Assembly (NCBI GenBank): GCA_033439265.1
Contig: JAVTVX010000031.1
Coordinates: forward strand, 14,483,001 to 14,547,000
From: Dillenia suffruticosa
Taxonomy: Eukaryota; Streptophyta; Magnoliopsida; Dilleniales; Dilleniaceae
DNA length: 64,000 bases
Direction: 5' to 3'
Numbering within the stretch: the first letter of the stretch is position 1; the number at the start of each line of letters is the position of its first letter. The notes under the pieces were generated by a model that worked only from the letters and a program-made list of their open reading frames with translations, was not told the DNA's origin and did not search any database. A program made the position numbers and the translations under genes. Below are positions 37,066-48,471 of the stretch, piece after piece.

Positions 37066-38310
37066 GTACCAGAGGTTGCTTCCTATACTCGAGCACGCTC
37101 ACCAGCGCCACCCCCAGCACCTCCACCGGCTGTTACAGCCGAGATTCCTCCACCACCACTCGATATCTTGAGGCAGTGGCAGGAGTGGTACAGTAGATAT
37201 GGGGCGCAGATGCCACCACCTCCACTACAGACTCCAGCGACCGCACCTGCGGCCGTACCTGCTCCTTTGGCATTGATTCCTCCTTCGGTGGTCGGCCCTT
37301 CCGTTTTTACTCCGACCGATGAGACGTCGGCTACTTTGAGGCGCATCCACGAGCTTACTCAGTTGGTGAAAGAGTCTCGACACCTCGGATGCACAGACTT
37401 TTCAGGATCCAGTGATGCAGTAGCGGCGAAACACTGGATCAACAGGATTCGTAGGATTCTTACGGATTTGGGGTTGTCAAAGGAGCTCAGATTGAAAGTT
37501 GCTGAGAGACTCCTCGACGGAGATGCCCTCTCGTGGTGGGAGGCTATCCGTGACAGTGTTACACAAACCCTGCGGTGGGAGGACTTTTTACGAGAGTTTG
37601 ACCGTAGGTACTTTACCCCGTTCCAGCAGGACCGGATGAGGACGGAGTTCCTGCACTTGCGCTAGGGGACGAGGTCAGTTTCAGAGTACGAGGCTGAGCT
37701 TAGACGAGTAGCGGCCTTTGTCCCGAATATGGCTACACCGGCTCAGATGAGGTTCAAGTTTGAAGATGGCCTCCAATTGAGCATCAAGAAGTATATGACG
37801 GTGACTCCCTCTTTAACACTATCAGAGATGATTGATTCAGCATATCGGGCGGAAGAGATCGTCCGAGTAGAGGCTAGACAGAGGGAGAGTCACCAGAAGA
37901 GGAAGACTTGGTCACAGGGTGGACAGTCGTCGAAGAGGGGTAGAGGTTTTGGATATCGTGGAGGTTCTTCTAGCTTCAGACCAACAGCACCGGGACAGAC
38001 CTTGACCACAGGGTTTTGGGGCACCAGCCCCTAGTGTCTCTACGCAATCTACTACACAGAGACCGCCCTTCTGCCGTAGATGCAGCGGTCACCATGCATT
38101 TGGGGCATGTAGAGTACCAGTTACTTGCTTTCAGTATGGGAAGCAAGGTCATGTTAAGAGTGTCTGCCCCGATTTAGGTCGAGAAGGATTGACTTTACAG
38201 AGTCGTACTGGCACGTCTGGCACAGGCCAGCAGGGGGTACTTGCACACTCAGCTCTTACCGCTCCCCGGACTACAGTTGGGAGTAATACAGTGCCAGGAT
38301 CGTCACGATA
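37066..38310 (+). pseudogene. gypsy gag, interrupted
   Basis: It starts with a proline-rich segment, followed by the retrotransposon gag domain (FSGSSDAVAAKHWINRIRRI, LDGDALSWWEA, WEDFLREFDRRYF) and an Arg/Gly-rich stretch. Two zinc-knuckle-like motifs end it: CRRCSGHHAFGAC, and C-F-Q-Y-G-K-Q-G-H-V-K-S-V-C, in which the second cysteine is replaced by tyrosine. A TAG at 37663-37665 replaces a glutamine codon, and a frame change lies near 38030. Confidence 0.85.
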
Positions 38311-38550
38311 ATAGCCTAGGGCCCAAGTTTGTGTGTTTGCGATGACACAGGAGGACGCACAGGCAAACCCTGAAGTTATTATAGGTAATCCTCCCGCAGA
38401 CCCTTCAGTGTAGTACTTTTATTGTACTTTTTGTATAATTTTTTGTATATCATGATGTCGATGTACAGTTTTGACTAGTTAAAGCTTTTGAAGCTTAACT
38501 AGTTTGATATATATATATTCGTTCACTTTTTCTTTACATTTTAAATTCTG

Positions 38551-40590
38551 TTGATCTTTTTCTTACTTTTAGGTACCATGCGAATATTCGGTATCGACGC
38601 CAGTATTCTCATAGATATCAAGTCGAATTTTTCCTATGTGAGCGACACGTTCGCTCGCCATTCTGATAGACCTCTCTTGCCACTTGATGAGGAGATTATG
38701 GTAGTCACTCCTCTTGACAAGCATATCATTCGAGATACAGTCTATAGGGGCTGTGAGGTCGGTATTGGGGAGGTGATATTAGAAACAAATCTAATTCCGC
38801 TCCCTATAACGGATTTTGATGCCATTTTAGGGATGGATTGGTTGAGTTTACACGGGGCTTCCGTGGATTGTTTCACGAAAGAGGTTGAGTTTAGGAGGTC
38901 CGAGCAGCCACCGTTAGTATTTCGGGGTGAGAGACAGTATTGCCCCGCAATATTATCTTTGTTATGAAGGCCAGATGCTTGGTACGCCATGGTTGTGTGG
39001 CTTATCTGTCTTATATTGTCGACACCACCGTTGAGGGACCGAGGCTTGAAGATGTCCCTGTGGTGCAGGAATTTTTAGATGTGTTCCCCGAGAAGCTTCC
39101 CGGATTACCACCAGTTCGGGAGTTCGATTTCGAGATTGATCTAATATCGGGGACCAATCTTATTTCTATTTCGCATTACAGAATGGCGCCTGCTGAACTG
39201 AGAGAGTTTAAAACTCAGTTACAGGAACTTCTGGACAATGGGTTTATTCGCCCGAACACCTCATCTTGGGGCGCTCCAGTACTGTTTGTAAAGAAAAAAG
39301 ATGGTACATTTCGGATTTGTGTGGACTACAGACAATTGAATAAAGCTACTATCAAAAACAGATATCCCCTGCCACGTATAGATGATTTGTTCAATCAGCT
39401 GCAGAGAGCCAGGGTTTTCTCTAATATTGATCTCCGTTCGGATTATCATCAGTTGAGAATTCGGGCCGAAAATGCACCCAAGACAACTTTTCGCACCCGA
39501 TACGGCCATTACGAGTTTCTAGTCATGCCATTTGGGCTGACTAATGCCCCAGTTACTTTCATGGATTTGATGAATCGAGTTTTTCCACGACTACTTGGAT
39601 CGGTTTGTCATCGTATTCATTGATGACATCTTGATATATTCACGGAGTGATGAAAATCATGTTGAGTACCTTCGGGTGGTATTGCAGATACTCCGTGAGA
39701 AGCAGCTATATGTCAAATTCTCAAAATATGAGTTTTGACTTAAACAAATTGGGTTCTTGGGGCACATTGTTTCCGCGGAGGGTATTTATGTTGATCCGCG
39801 GAAGGTTGAGGCTATAGTGAAGTGGGAGCAGCCACAAACAGTTACCGAGATTCGTAGTTTTCTCGGTTTGGCCGGGTATTATCGCAGATTTGTAGAGAGA
39901 TTCTCCCGGATAGCTGCTCCGTTGTCGAGATTGACCCGGAAGGGGGTCAACTTTGTTTGAGATGATCGTTGTGAGGCGAGCTTCCGGGAGCTCAAACAAC
40001 GGTTGACATCTGTTTCTATTTTAGCCCTTCCCACTAGTAGTCGGGAGTATACAGTATATAGTGATGCAAGCCGACAGGGATCGGGTTGTGTTCTAATGCA
40101 GGATGGTCGGGTTATTGCATATGCCTCGCGACAGCTGAAAAAACACGAGATTAATTACCCGACACATGATTTGGAGTTGGCAGCCATAGTCTTCGCATTG
40201 AAGATATGGCGGCATTATCTTTTTGGGGTGACCTGCAGGGTATTTACAGATAACAGGAGTTTGAAATATCTATTTATCCAAAAGGAGATGGTTAGAACTC
40301 CTCAAAGATTATGACCTCATTATTGACTATCATCCGGGCAAGGCAAATGTTGTAGCAGATGTCTTGAGACGGAAGTCAGCATCATCCTCACAGTCGACAG
40401 AGAAAGCCTACCTTTCTTGTTTAGTGGGATTTCGAGCCTTAGGAGTCAGTTTGACTAACGATGATCAGGGAAGCTTACTAGCCAGATTTGAGATCAGGCA
40501 GACTTTGTTCGACCGTATCAGAGAGCTCTAGAGTACAGATAAGGAGATTCATGGTTTTGCGGATAGAGTCTGCAGAGATGAGGGCGGAGA
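38551..40590 (+). pseudogene. gypsy pol, first part: protease, reverse transcriptase, RNase H
   Basis: The protease remnant keeps FDAILGMDWLS (38551-38967), but its active-site motif is degraded (GIDASILID where DSGAS is expected). The RT has [26 protein letters not shown], and the catalytic FIDD near 39620 after a frame change. RNase H shows [20 protein letters not shown] and [11 protein letters not shown]. Further lesions are a frame change near 38960, TGA at 39736-39738, TGA at 39958-39960, a small deletion near 40285 and TAG at 40528-40530. Confidence 0.88.
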
Positions 40591-40609
40591 CTTTAGAGTC
40601 CGTGATGAT

Positions 40610-41219
40610 GGACTCATGGGTGCCGATCCCAACTACCCCGGTATACTGGGATGAGGTCGGAAAACGACGTCTCAGCAGCGTTGAGTTGATTGAGCAAACA
40701 AAGGATAAAATTAAGGTTATCCATGAGCGAATGAAAGCCGCTCAGGACAGACAGAAGACGTATGCTGATCGTAGGCGGCAATCTCTTGAGTTTGCTACGG
40801 GAGATATAGTTTTCTTGAGAATATCTCCTTGGAATGGAGTTATACGGTTTAGGCAACGGGGCAAGTTGAACCCCAGATATATTAGGCCCTTCCGTATTCT
40901 TGAGAGGGTCGGAAGTGTGACATATAGATTGGAGCTGTCAAATGAACTATCTCGTATTCACGACGTATTTCATGTCTCAGTACTCAGGAAATACTTGACC
41001 GATCCTTCTCATGTACTTGAGCCTCCACCTCTTGAGTTACGAGAAGACCTTAGTCTTCCAATTCAGCCCGTGACTATTCTAGATCAACAGGTTAGAAAGC
41101 TGCAGAGTAAGGAAATTTCATTGGTTAAAGTTTTGTGGAGAAGTGATCAGGTCAAGGAGGAGACCTGGGAGTCCAAAGAGGCTATGAGGAATCATTATCC
41201 ACATTTATTTACAGTTTAG
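40610..41219 (+). pseudogene. gypsy integrase C-terminal remnant; catalytic core missing
   Basis: The RNase H-to-integrase linker (FRVRDDGL, about 40590-40620) is followed almost directly by TPVYWDEVGKRRL and the C-terminal domain (YADRRRQSLEFATGDIVFL, RGKLNPRYIRPF, SRIHDVFHVSVLRKY, ETWESKEAMR). In related elements several hundred residues lie between these, including the HHCC zinc finger and the D,D-35-E core. None is present here. The C-terminal frame is open and ends at 41219. Confidence 0.88.
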
Positions 41220-41267
41220 TTTTCTTTTAGTTTCAAGGACGAAACTTAATTTTAGGGGGTTAGAAAA

Positions 41268-41322
41268 TGTAACACCATAAAAAAAATGGTCAAATTTCCA
41301 AATTTGGATTAGGGCTAAAAAG

Positions 41323-41354
<32 letters not shown>

Positions 41355-43779
41355 TCTCCCTTCCGCCACCCACCGCGGCTGCTCCTCCTTCCTCCTGCGA
41401 TCGCCGCCGCTGTAGCGCCTTCCCGCCTGCAGCGCCTCCTCCCTCCTCACGCGAGCGTGTGATTAGCCCGTGAGCAGCGCTTCACTTTCTACACAGTGCG
41501 TACTCGCGCGATCTCCCGCAAGCCAGCGCACGATCTCCCGCGATCCGGCGCGAGCCCTGCGCGCGAGCCCTACGCGCGACCCAGCGTGAGCGCGCCCCTA
41601 CGCGAGCACAGTGCGCACAGCATACTGCCCGTCTGCGTGAGGGCGCACGCCTCACAGCGCGCGATTCTATCGTGAGCGCACGCCTGAGCTCGCGAGAGCG
41701 TGCTCCAGCTTGCGAGTGTGAACCCTAGCCCGTAGCGGCCCAAGGCGCAGTCCAGCCGCGGCCCACTGCAACCCGTGGTCTATTTCGGCCCGTGCACCCA
41801 TTGCTGACTTGCAAGCCCACTGCAACCCGCGAAACCCGCTGCGGCCAGCAAGCAGAGCTGAGAGCCCGTAAGCCCACCAGCGGGCCATCCCGCTAGCCCG
41901 CAGCCTGCCAGCCCACCGGCCCACGAGCCGGCGAGCCCGCAACCGGCTTTCCCCTTTTATAGTTCACCTGCATCTTCACTGTAGGTAACGACTATGATTT
42001 GATTGAAGTTCTAGAGTTTGGTGTTAGAAAATTAGTTGTTTCTAATATATTTGAAATTTAGAAATATTACAGATTTTAGACTAACTCGATGGGCGAACGA
42101 CAGCTAGGTCTGAAACCCGAGGAACCCTAGGTGAGATAAATGCACCCACTTCGAAATCTGAATAAATTTTGTTAATAAAATCTCTTATTATGGTTTTATT
42201 TGATATAAAATTTGATGATTTGATTAGGTTTGTCTTTTGGAGAGTCGTTTAAAAATAAAGAGTGACCACCCTCCCTAGATATGTGACTGAAACTCTAATC
42301 TCTTGCATAAAATAGTAAAACGTGTTTTCTACCGTATTTTCGATAAAACATGCTTTGATATGCATTCGTTTGACGTATGATATTAAATTTAAAAATCTGT
42401 TTTGTGATTATTGGAGTATTTTGAATTATATTTACAATGACTATGCATCCATGGTTTGAAATGAAACAATAATTGTGCCATTACTTGAAAATGTATAAAT
42501 TTCATTTTATACCGTTGCATTGATATGCTGTTTTGAAATGAATTGATGGGACGTATTGACACGCAAATTTAAAATGTTTTTGATGAACTATGTGGGTTAG
42601 ATGTCCACTAGTTATGCGATGATGTGATATTACTTGTGGACGTTGTGCTCTGAGACGTTGTGCCCTTTGTGATACTATGATAATTTCGTAGCTACGAAGG
42701 GCGTTTGTAAAGGCACGGGTTGCCAGAATACGCTTCTGCAGGAGATATCCGCAAACATCATTTATTTTAAAGGCTATAGACGCGGCCGGTTGAACCCATG
42801 TAGGGGAAGGACGTGTGTGACGCCATCGTCTAGCACCGGGCGGAATCCTATACACGTTGATGAGTTAGCCCCAGCGAACTCATGACCAAAGTCGGGGTAG
42901 AGAGCGTTTTAAAATCTATGCATAATAAAACCCTCGATACGCCTGTCCTTGGTCACGGTTGACCTTTACCATGATCATTTTTAGCTCGCTCTGATATTAA
43001 TTGATTTTAAATGGATGCATACATACTTGTTATCGTGTGATTAACTAAATGATTTTAAATTGCTAAACACATCATGTTTTGCTGCAAAATATAAATTTTT
43101 GTTTCAAATGATATTATTTGACACTTCAAAGGTTCACCCACACTATTTATACTTGATATTATCCCCTCACTCACTGAATATCTTCCCATGATACTCACCC
43201 CTCTCTTTTCCCTCCTCAGACAGGTTTATTGTGATAGAGCGACGTTACATGCTCTAGAGCAGATTTGGTGTTCCCGATGGTGAGATTTACTTTAAATAGA
43301 AATATGAAATTTTAATTTAGTTTCGACCCTACGAGATCTTGACATTGAGGTTCGTAGTTGGCCGTGTACTTATTTTGGGATGACTGTATAATTTAACTCT
43401 CATATTTCATTTGCATTGAGACGATTGTACATATTTAAATGTTATTTGGGAAAATTATTGTATATAAGATAAAAGTTAGATCTGCTCGGTGTGGTTGCTG
43501 TTCATGCTCTAGTTGGGCATAACAGTAGAGATCTGTGGCTAGGACTGCTAGAAACTTATAGCCTTGCGTTGTTCTGGATGCTGGCGGTGGTGTTTGTTAA
43601 TTTTGGAGAGACCGGAATGACCATTAGTTTACAGTACATGTTGATTTTGATAATACAGATTTAATTGTATACGGAAAATCTCCAATTTATGGGGAGGTTC
43701 TGTCGGATTTTCTGTAAAAATACAGCCGACATCTAGGGATAATAGGCGGCTGTTCACGATCCTGGTTTGGGGCGTGATA
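41268..43779 (+). repeat. 3' LTR of the gypsy element
   Basis: This is 2512 bp, from tgtaacacc to ggcgtgata, aligned along its length with the 5' LTR. The CT tract and GC-rich block are both present but shorter. Confidence 0.92.
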
Positions 43780-43784
43780 CCAGT
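43780..43784 (+). other. Target-site duplication (right), gypsy element
   Basis: ccagt, identical to 34149-34153. Joining the flanks would restore 'tatccagtcatc', a phrase that recurs within the adjacent repeat. Confidence 0.9.
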
Positions 43785-44460
43785 CATCCGACACATCATC
43801 GGCGATGCCCAGTCAGCGTTGACCTGGCAACCGAGACAGACAACACGTCGTCTTCCATCTCCAGTCATCAGTTGTCCAATGCATGCTTAGATGGCATCGG
43901 ATTCAGAGGACAACTCATTGCAGATTCATGGTCATCGGACACATCATCGTTGGCATTCAGCCAGCAGTGACTTGGTATCCATGTCAGATGACATGCCATT
44001 TACCATATCTAGTAATCAAACACGTCATCTCCTATGGTCCAGTCAGCGCTTACATGTCATTGACAGCGTATCCATTTCAGACACGTCATCTCCATATCCA
44101 GTCATCAGACACATCATTACTTTGTCCGGTCAGCGCTTACATGGTGTTCGAGTCAAACAACAGCTCATCCTCTATCCAGTCATCGGTAGCGTCCAGTCAG
44201 CCGACCTGGCATCCAGGTTAGAAGAAACATCATCCCTTGATCCAGTCATCTGACACATCATCACTGTGCCGACACGTCATCACAAGGCCCAATCATCACA
44301 CACCTTCGCCCATCATAACAGCCACGTCATCTGCAATGGTCCAGTCATCTCTCACGTGGCCTCCTAGTCAGCAGACATGTCATCACCCTGGTCCAGTCAG
44401 CAACAACCTGGCGTCTTAGTCATCTGCACGGTCTAGTTAGCACAGACGTGGCAGCCTTTT
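43785..44460 (+). repeat. Interspersed short-motif repeat rich in ccagtcatc / ccagtcagc / cacgtcatc
   Basis: About a dozen copies of ccagtcatc or ccagtcagc occur, spaced roughly 30-60 bp, interleaved with cacatcatc and with cacgtcatc at 44021, 44082, 44273 and 44333 (cacgtcgtc at 43844). The complement GATGACGTG is a TGACGTG bZIP-type site. Composition differs sharply from the AT-rich surroundings. The array ends about 10 bp from the stop codon of the DUF1645-like frame. Confidence 0.75.
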
Positions 44461-44470
44461 GAACCACAAG

Positions 44471-45025
44471 TCAGGCGCTGAATTTTTCTTTGAATGATCG
44501 ATCGCTTGCTCGTGTTTCTCTCTCTAATACTTCACGAGAATGATTCAAAGCGATTTTGAAAGGATCAAGATCCTTCTTATTCCTCGGAGAATTGGATTTC
44601 TTCTTTGGTGATTTCGGAGAATCGATCCCAGGAGGAGGTTTCAAAGGCTTGATGTTGCCTCCATCAAATAGTTCGTCAGCGGCGGAGAGAAGAGGAGATT
44701 GGTCTAAATTGAAGTTTACGCTGAAATCAAAAGCGAAATCGTCTTCAATTTTATTGTGGGAATTGTTAGATTTGGGAGTTCCGAGGGTTTCTTCCCAGCT
44801 GAAGGGAATGTTGGCGGCGGTTGAAGCAGTTGAAAGATCCCAGCTTTGGCGGTTATGGCGGAAGAGGGGAGAGACGGAGGAGGAAGAGCGTGAAGCAGGG
44901 CTTGTGGGGGCGCTGAAGAAGAAGTTACCAAAGCGTTGTGGGCATGAAGGTGAGCTAATATATGGAGTTGAGCAATCGCTGTCGAAGTCTACTGCTGCTA
45001 CAGGTACCACCACTTCCGTCTCCAT
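44471..45025 (-). CDS. DUF1645-like protein, apparently C-terminally truncated
   Basis: The start at 45025 gives METEVVVPVAAVDFDSDC. A longer frame to 45094 only adds residues encoded by a GA tract. Family landmarks in order are FFFSAPTSPAS, PFSWEE-LGTPK, DFAFDFS, LSAADELFDGGNIKPLKPP and KKDLDPFKIAL. Members are plant proteins of unknown biochemistry, some linked to stress responses. Known relatives continue well beyond the DPFKIAL block with a Ser-rich region and an RKWKLKDxLLFRSAS motif. Here the frame runs through REVLERETRASDRSFKE to a stop at the edge of the foreign-looking repeat. It may be a truncated gene or one whose true C-terminus was displaced. Confidence 0.75.
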   Translation of the reverse strand: METEVVVPVAAVDFDSDCSTPYISSPSCPQRFGNFFFSAPTSPASRSSSSVSPLFRHNRQSWDLSTASTAANIPFSWEETLGTPKSNNSHNKIEDDFAFDFSVNFNLDQSPLLSAADELFDGGNIKPLKPPPGIDSPKSPKKKSNSPRNKKDLDPFKIALNHSREVLERETRASDRSFKEKFSA

Positions 45026-45160
45026 GTCTCTCTCTCGCTCTCTCTCTCTCTCTGCTTTGTGTGAAATGGGAAGTTGGAATTCGCTTGAATTCAATGAGTG
45101 GCTTTGGTTTTAGAGAGAGAGATAGATAGAGAGAGACAGAGAGGGAGAGAGGAAGGAGGG
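45023..45160 (-). repeat. GA/CT tracts in the leader of the DUF1645-like gene
   Basis: A TCTC-rich run at 45026-45055 and a GAGA-rich run at about 45111-45155 (plus strand) lie directly upstream of the likely start codon. Confidence 0.7.
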
Positions 45161-45845
45161 AGGATGGACGGAAAGGAGAAACGATTGACCAGAGTGAAGA
45201 TTGGTCTTTAAACAGCCGCCTTTTCTAACAGCTCTCTAAACATGGCCTTGTTGAATCTCCAAGAGGTGGCCTACTTCGCCGAAGACAAGTATAGGCCCGT
45301 AAAGACATTTTCATGGTAGCAACTGCAATAAATCACTTGCCCTACCATGGGATAGCTTACTCTGGGAACAAACCTCCAACATGTCCCACCACCTCGTGAT
45401 TTGCATATTTTGTTCATTCCCGACATAAATGGCTGACAACAGCCACACTGAATTTTCTTTATCTCGAGCAGCTGTGACCTCTCCATGAGCCCGACAAAAG
45501 CGGGAACTAGGAACCATCAAGTACGAAATAAATATATACTCTTATCATGAAATATAAGTTCTGCCAATTCAGAATAGGTTAACAATCACCTTCAGAAGAT
45601 CCTCTTATTTTGATGAGTCATGGAATTGTTAGTATTTTCTACCCAAGCCCATGAAAAAAGCCGGAATGATATACTTGTCCTGCAACTATGGCATAAGATG
45701 GGTTCTACCAAACTGAAAATTTTGAACACAGCACATCAAACACAACTGTGATGAGTTCCTTTGGAAGAAAGATCTCCAGAAGCCATTATTATGTTTGCTA
45801 TGCTGCAAGACAAACATTAACTAGCCACAGAATTGATATCATACC

Positions 45846-46342
45846 CTTGGGTACGTGACTCTATCTCTTCATTGAACATTCTTGTGTCACGGATGTAAGT
45901 GATAAACTTAAACCCAATAGGAGAACTGAATAAAAAAAATTGACCTGTTGGATGAGAGAGTTTATTAGATTTAATACTATTTTATGATTTCTTGGGAATC
46001 CAATATGAGATTCGTAACATTACCCTCCCCTTAAGAAGTCGAACGTCCACGGACGACTCTCACTCTGCCGGGTAGCCCTTTTCCTCTTTGGACGGTTCTC
46101 ACTCCGACATTAGATAGCCCTCTTCCAGGTAGCATTTTTTCATGTTAAATCGGAAGTTCTGATACCAATTTGTGATGGACTCAAGTACAATAGGAGAATT
46201 CAATCCTAAAGATCAAATTGTTGGGTGAGAGAGCCTATTGGATTTAATTACTATTTTATGATTTTTTTGGAATCCAATATGGGATTCATAACACCGTGCT
46301 ACCACTAGTGTCACAATCTCCACCGAGGAATACGTACCCAAG
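45846..46342. mobile_element. Possible small inverted-repeat element (MITE-like) interrupted by a TRIM
   Basis: cttgggtacgt at 45846-45856 is the exact inverse of acgtacccaag at 46332-46342. Inward of these, 'cttgtgtcacgg' on the left and 'ccgtg...gtgtcac' on the right continue the loose symmetry. Removing the TRIM at 45899-46293 leaves about 100 bp with 11-bp perfect terminal inverted repeats. Target duplications were not identified. Confidence 0.4.
45899..46293 (-). mobile_element. TRIM (terminal-repeat retrotransposon in miniature), about 395 bp
   Basis: Terminal direct repeats of about 121-123 bp (45899-46019 and 46171-46293) read tgttatgaatcccatattgg or a variant through to catcaca on the minus strand. 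Between them lie TGGTATCAGAA (complement at 46157-46167), separated from the LTR by two or three bases, a 150-bp non-coding core, and the polypurine tract aaggggaggg (complement at 46024-46033). This is a complete TRIM layout with no protein. Confidence 0.85.
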
Positions 46343-48471
46343 ATCTGCATTTTAATAAAACAAGAAATTACACTTCGTTGTTACTATTAATTGCAAATTT
46401 CTACATGGATGCAAAGAAAGCACCCACTCATGTAAAACAATTAAATTCATATAAAGAAACTTATAATGAAATTCAGAAGCTAGCTGCAGAAAAGAAAAAG
46501 GAACAAATGAGAGCAGAAGTGTATATTAAAATTTTGGAATATAACAGATACTTCAGACAAGCAGATTCATCATCCATCATAGAAACTCATTCACAAAAAC
46601 CAAAGTACTGCTGGAATAACCACCTCAAGATCATCTAACAGGATAAGAACAATCATTAAGTTTGACAACAATAAGTGCTGTTTAGCATTGTTTCGGGGTG
46701 ACCAGACGCAACATGCTTGTCTATCTAAAAGCAATGGAGCAAGTACACAATTGTAATATAATCAAAAGCAAACACAAACACAGAAAACAACTATAACCTG
46801 ACAAAGAAATGGTGACAGCAACATGGTCAGATTTCTACGAGGAGAGCAGGAAAAGGCATGCGACAGATAACCTTCAGCACTAGCGCATTCAACAATTTCT
46901 TTACAGCCGAGTTTCCTTTATCCATGACCACTAAACACACAGTTGACCCCACGTGTTCCCCCACAGATCCCTTCATGACTTCGGTCATAGCAACCCTTGT
47001 CGCAAGCAAATGTTTACTAAGAATTGACTCTTGTCAACATTCAGAAAAGAGGGTTAAAAACTGAAGCACCAAACTTTCGATGGGGCATTCAAAATTATTC
47101 ATCACATCAGACTTCATATTAAAAGGGACAAAAAGAGGTAAAGGAAGGGCTGCAAGAAAAATAACAAGATTTGTGGAAACTAGCATAACATTTAAGAAAT
47201 GCTAGTCATTTAAGAAAGAAAAACAAGGCGGCCAAGGCATGTTCCCAGTAGTAAAGAAAGAATAAACAAAACAAATTAAGGAAGAAAGAGAATTTAAAAG
47301 CCAAAGTCTTCCACTTCCTCTTGACAGCTTTTAAAGAATTACCTTTATGTAAGCGCCAGTTGTTGAAGACATGAAGCAAGTAAAGCTACACCCAACAATA
47401 AGGGAGTCCAAAAGAAATGGTCTCTAAAGTTTCAAGCACTTCTTATCAACGAAGCGCACCATTAAATTAACATCATAGAATAATTCAAAAGCATTTTTTC
47501 TTCTACCCTCTAAAATTAATGGTCAAGAAATCCTTTCACCATGCAAACCTAATTCCTAAAAATGGACAAAAAGATTACTCCATGGTTCCTAACCTATTGA
47601 ATTATGTCAAAAGGTTGTTAAAAGGGGCTTCTGCTTTCGAAAGTGGATCCATAAAATCGTGTTGATAATGAGATTATAAAAATATTTAGAATGTAGGTTG
47701 GCATTCTAACAAGTATAAATGCATGCTATTCCTGATCCATATGGCACACAATGCGAACATTACAAGATAAAAGCGTTTTTATGTCCTGTTAGTCAACAGA
47801 TCGGTACTCATGTGACCAACTAAAAGTCTTGATCATCGAGGGAATTGTAACATTCTATATGAGTTTAGCAACACAAAAAGGAAGATTATTAGATTTTGTG
47901 ATCAGATAATCTAATAGAACTATGGGGGAAATCTAACATGCTGAAACCCATCTATAGGGACCAGAAGATATCAGAAATATGGTCAAGAGTCCATGAGGAA
48001 AGCTCCACTTCCTTTCTTTTATTGAGATTCCTGACGGTAATAGGTGTTCCAAGAAAGAACAAGATCACTATACTATCTAAAAAGAGAAAATCCTGCTACA
48101 CTGTCCTCAATATCCTCCGAGAAAAAAAAGAAAAGAAAGAAAGAAAGAAATTTTTTAACCTACACTATACTATTTTTTTCTGGATTGTGAATGTGACTTC
48201 CTTTTGATAATCTTTTGACTAACTTTTTTTTCTTTTCTTTTTACCCCATGGTTCTTTTGTTTCTTGTTAGAGATCACCTTTTTAAACAAGAGTTTCTTTC
48301 TCTTTTCTTTTGTTTTTATTAATTTTAATGTTTTAAGTTTAGATTTTGTCTACAAAGATTTTAAGATTAACAAAAATAAAAAAGAGAAATATTTAAAATT
48401 AATTATTATTATTATTATTATTATTATAAATAAAACTATATAATTGTTTGGAAATAAAGGTCAGACATCTG
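46343..48471. other. Intergenic region, no gene recognised
   Basis: The best open frames are plus 46378-46638 and minus 46827-47009 (the latter begins MLATRVAMTEVMKGSVGEHV). Neither is recognised, and the latter has an equally long open frame on the opposite strand. Either could be an exon of an unrecognised gene. AT-rich tracts follow, with AAAG and (ATT)n repeats at 48120-48150 and 48402-48426. Confidence 0.4.

Larger units (their letters stand above)
34154..43779 (+). mobile_element. Ty3/gypsy LTR retrotransposon, 9.6 kb, integrase core deleted
   Basis: Complete by structure: 5' LTR 34154-36695, primer site, gag, protease, RT, RNase H, integrase C-terminus, polypurine tract (about 41252-41260), 3' LTR 41268-43779, flanked by ccagt duplications. 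The RT-RNase H-integrase order is that of gypsy elements. The sequence wording resembles the Tekay/Del-Retand group. The two LTRs differ by roughly 8-9 percent in one stretch of about 430 bp counted by eye, mostly by transitions, so the insertion is not recent. The reading frames have several stops and shifts. Confidence 0.93.

Noticed and set aside
45271..45520. Minus-strand open frames containing RAHGEVTAARDKENSVWLL
   Set aside because: No known family recognised, and two frames overlap without a clear preference. Could be an exon relic, but not supportable.
46827..47009. A possible last exon of a minus-strand gene (MLATRVAMTEVMKGSVGEHV)
   Set aside because: The peptide is not recognised, no partner exons are seen, and a frame of similar length is open on the other strand.
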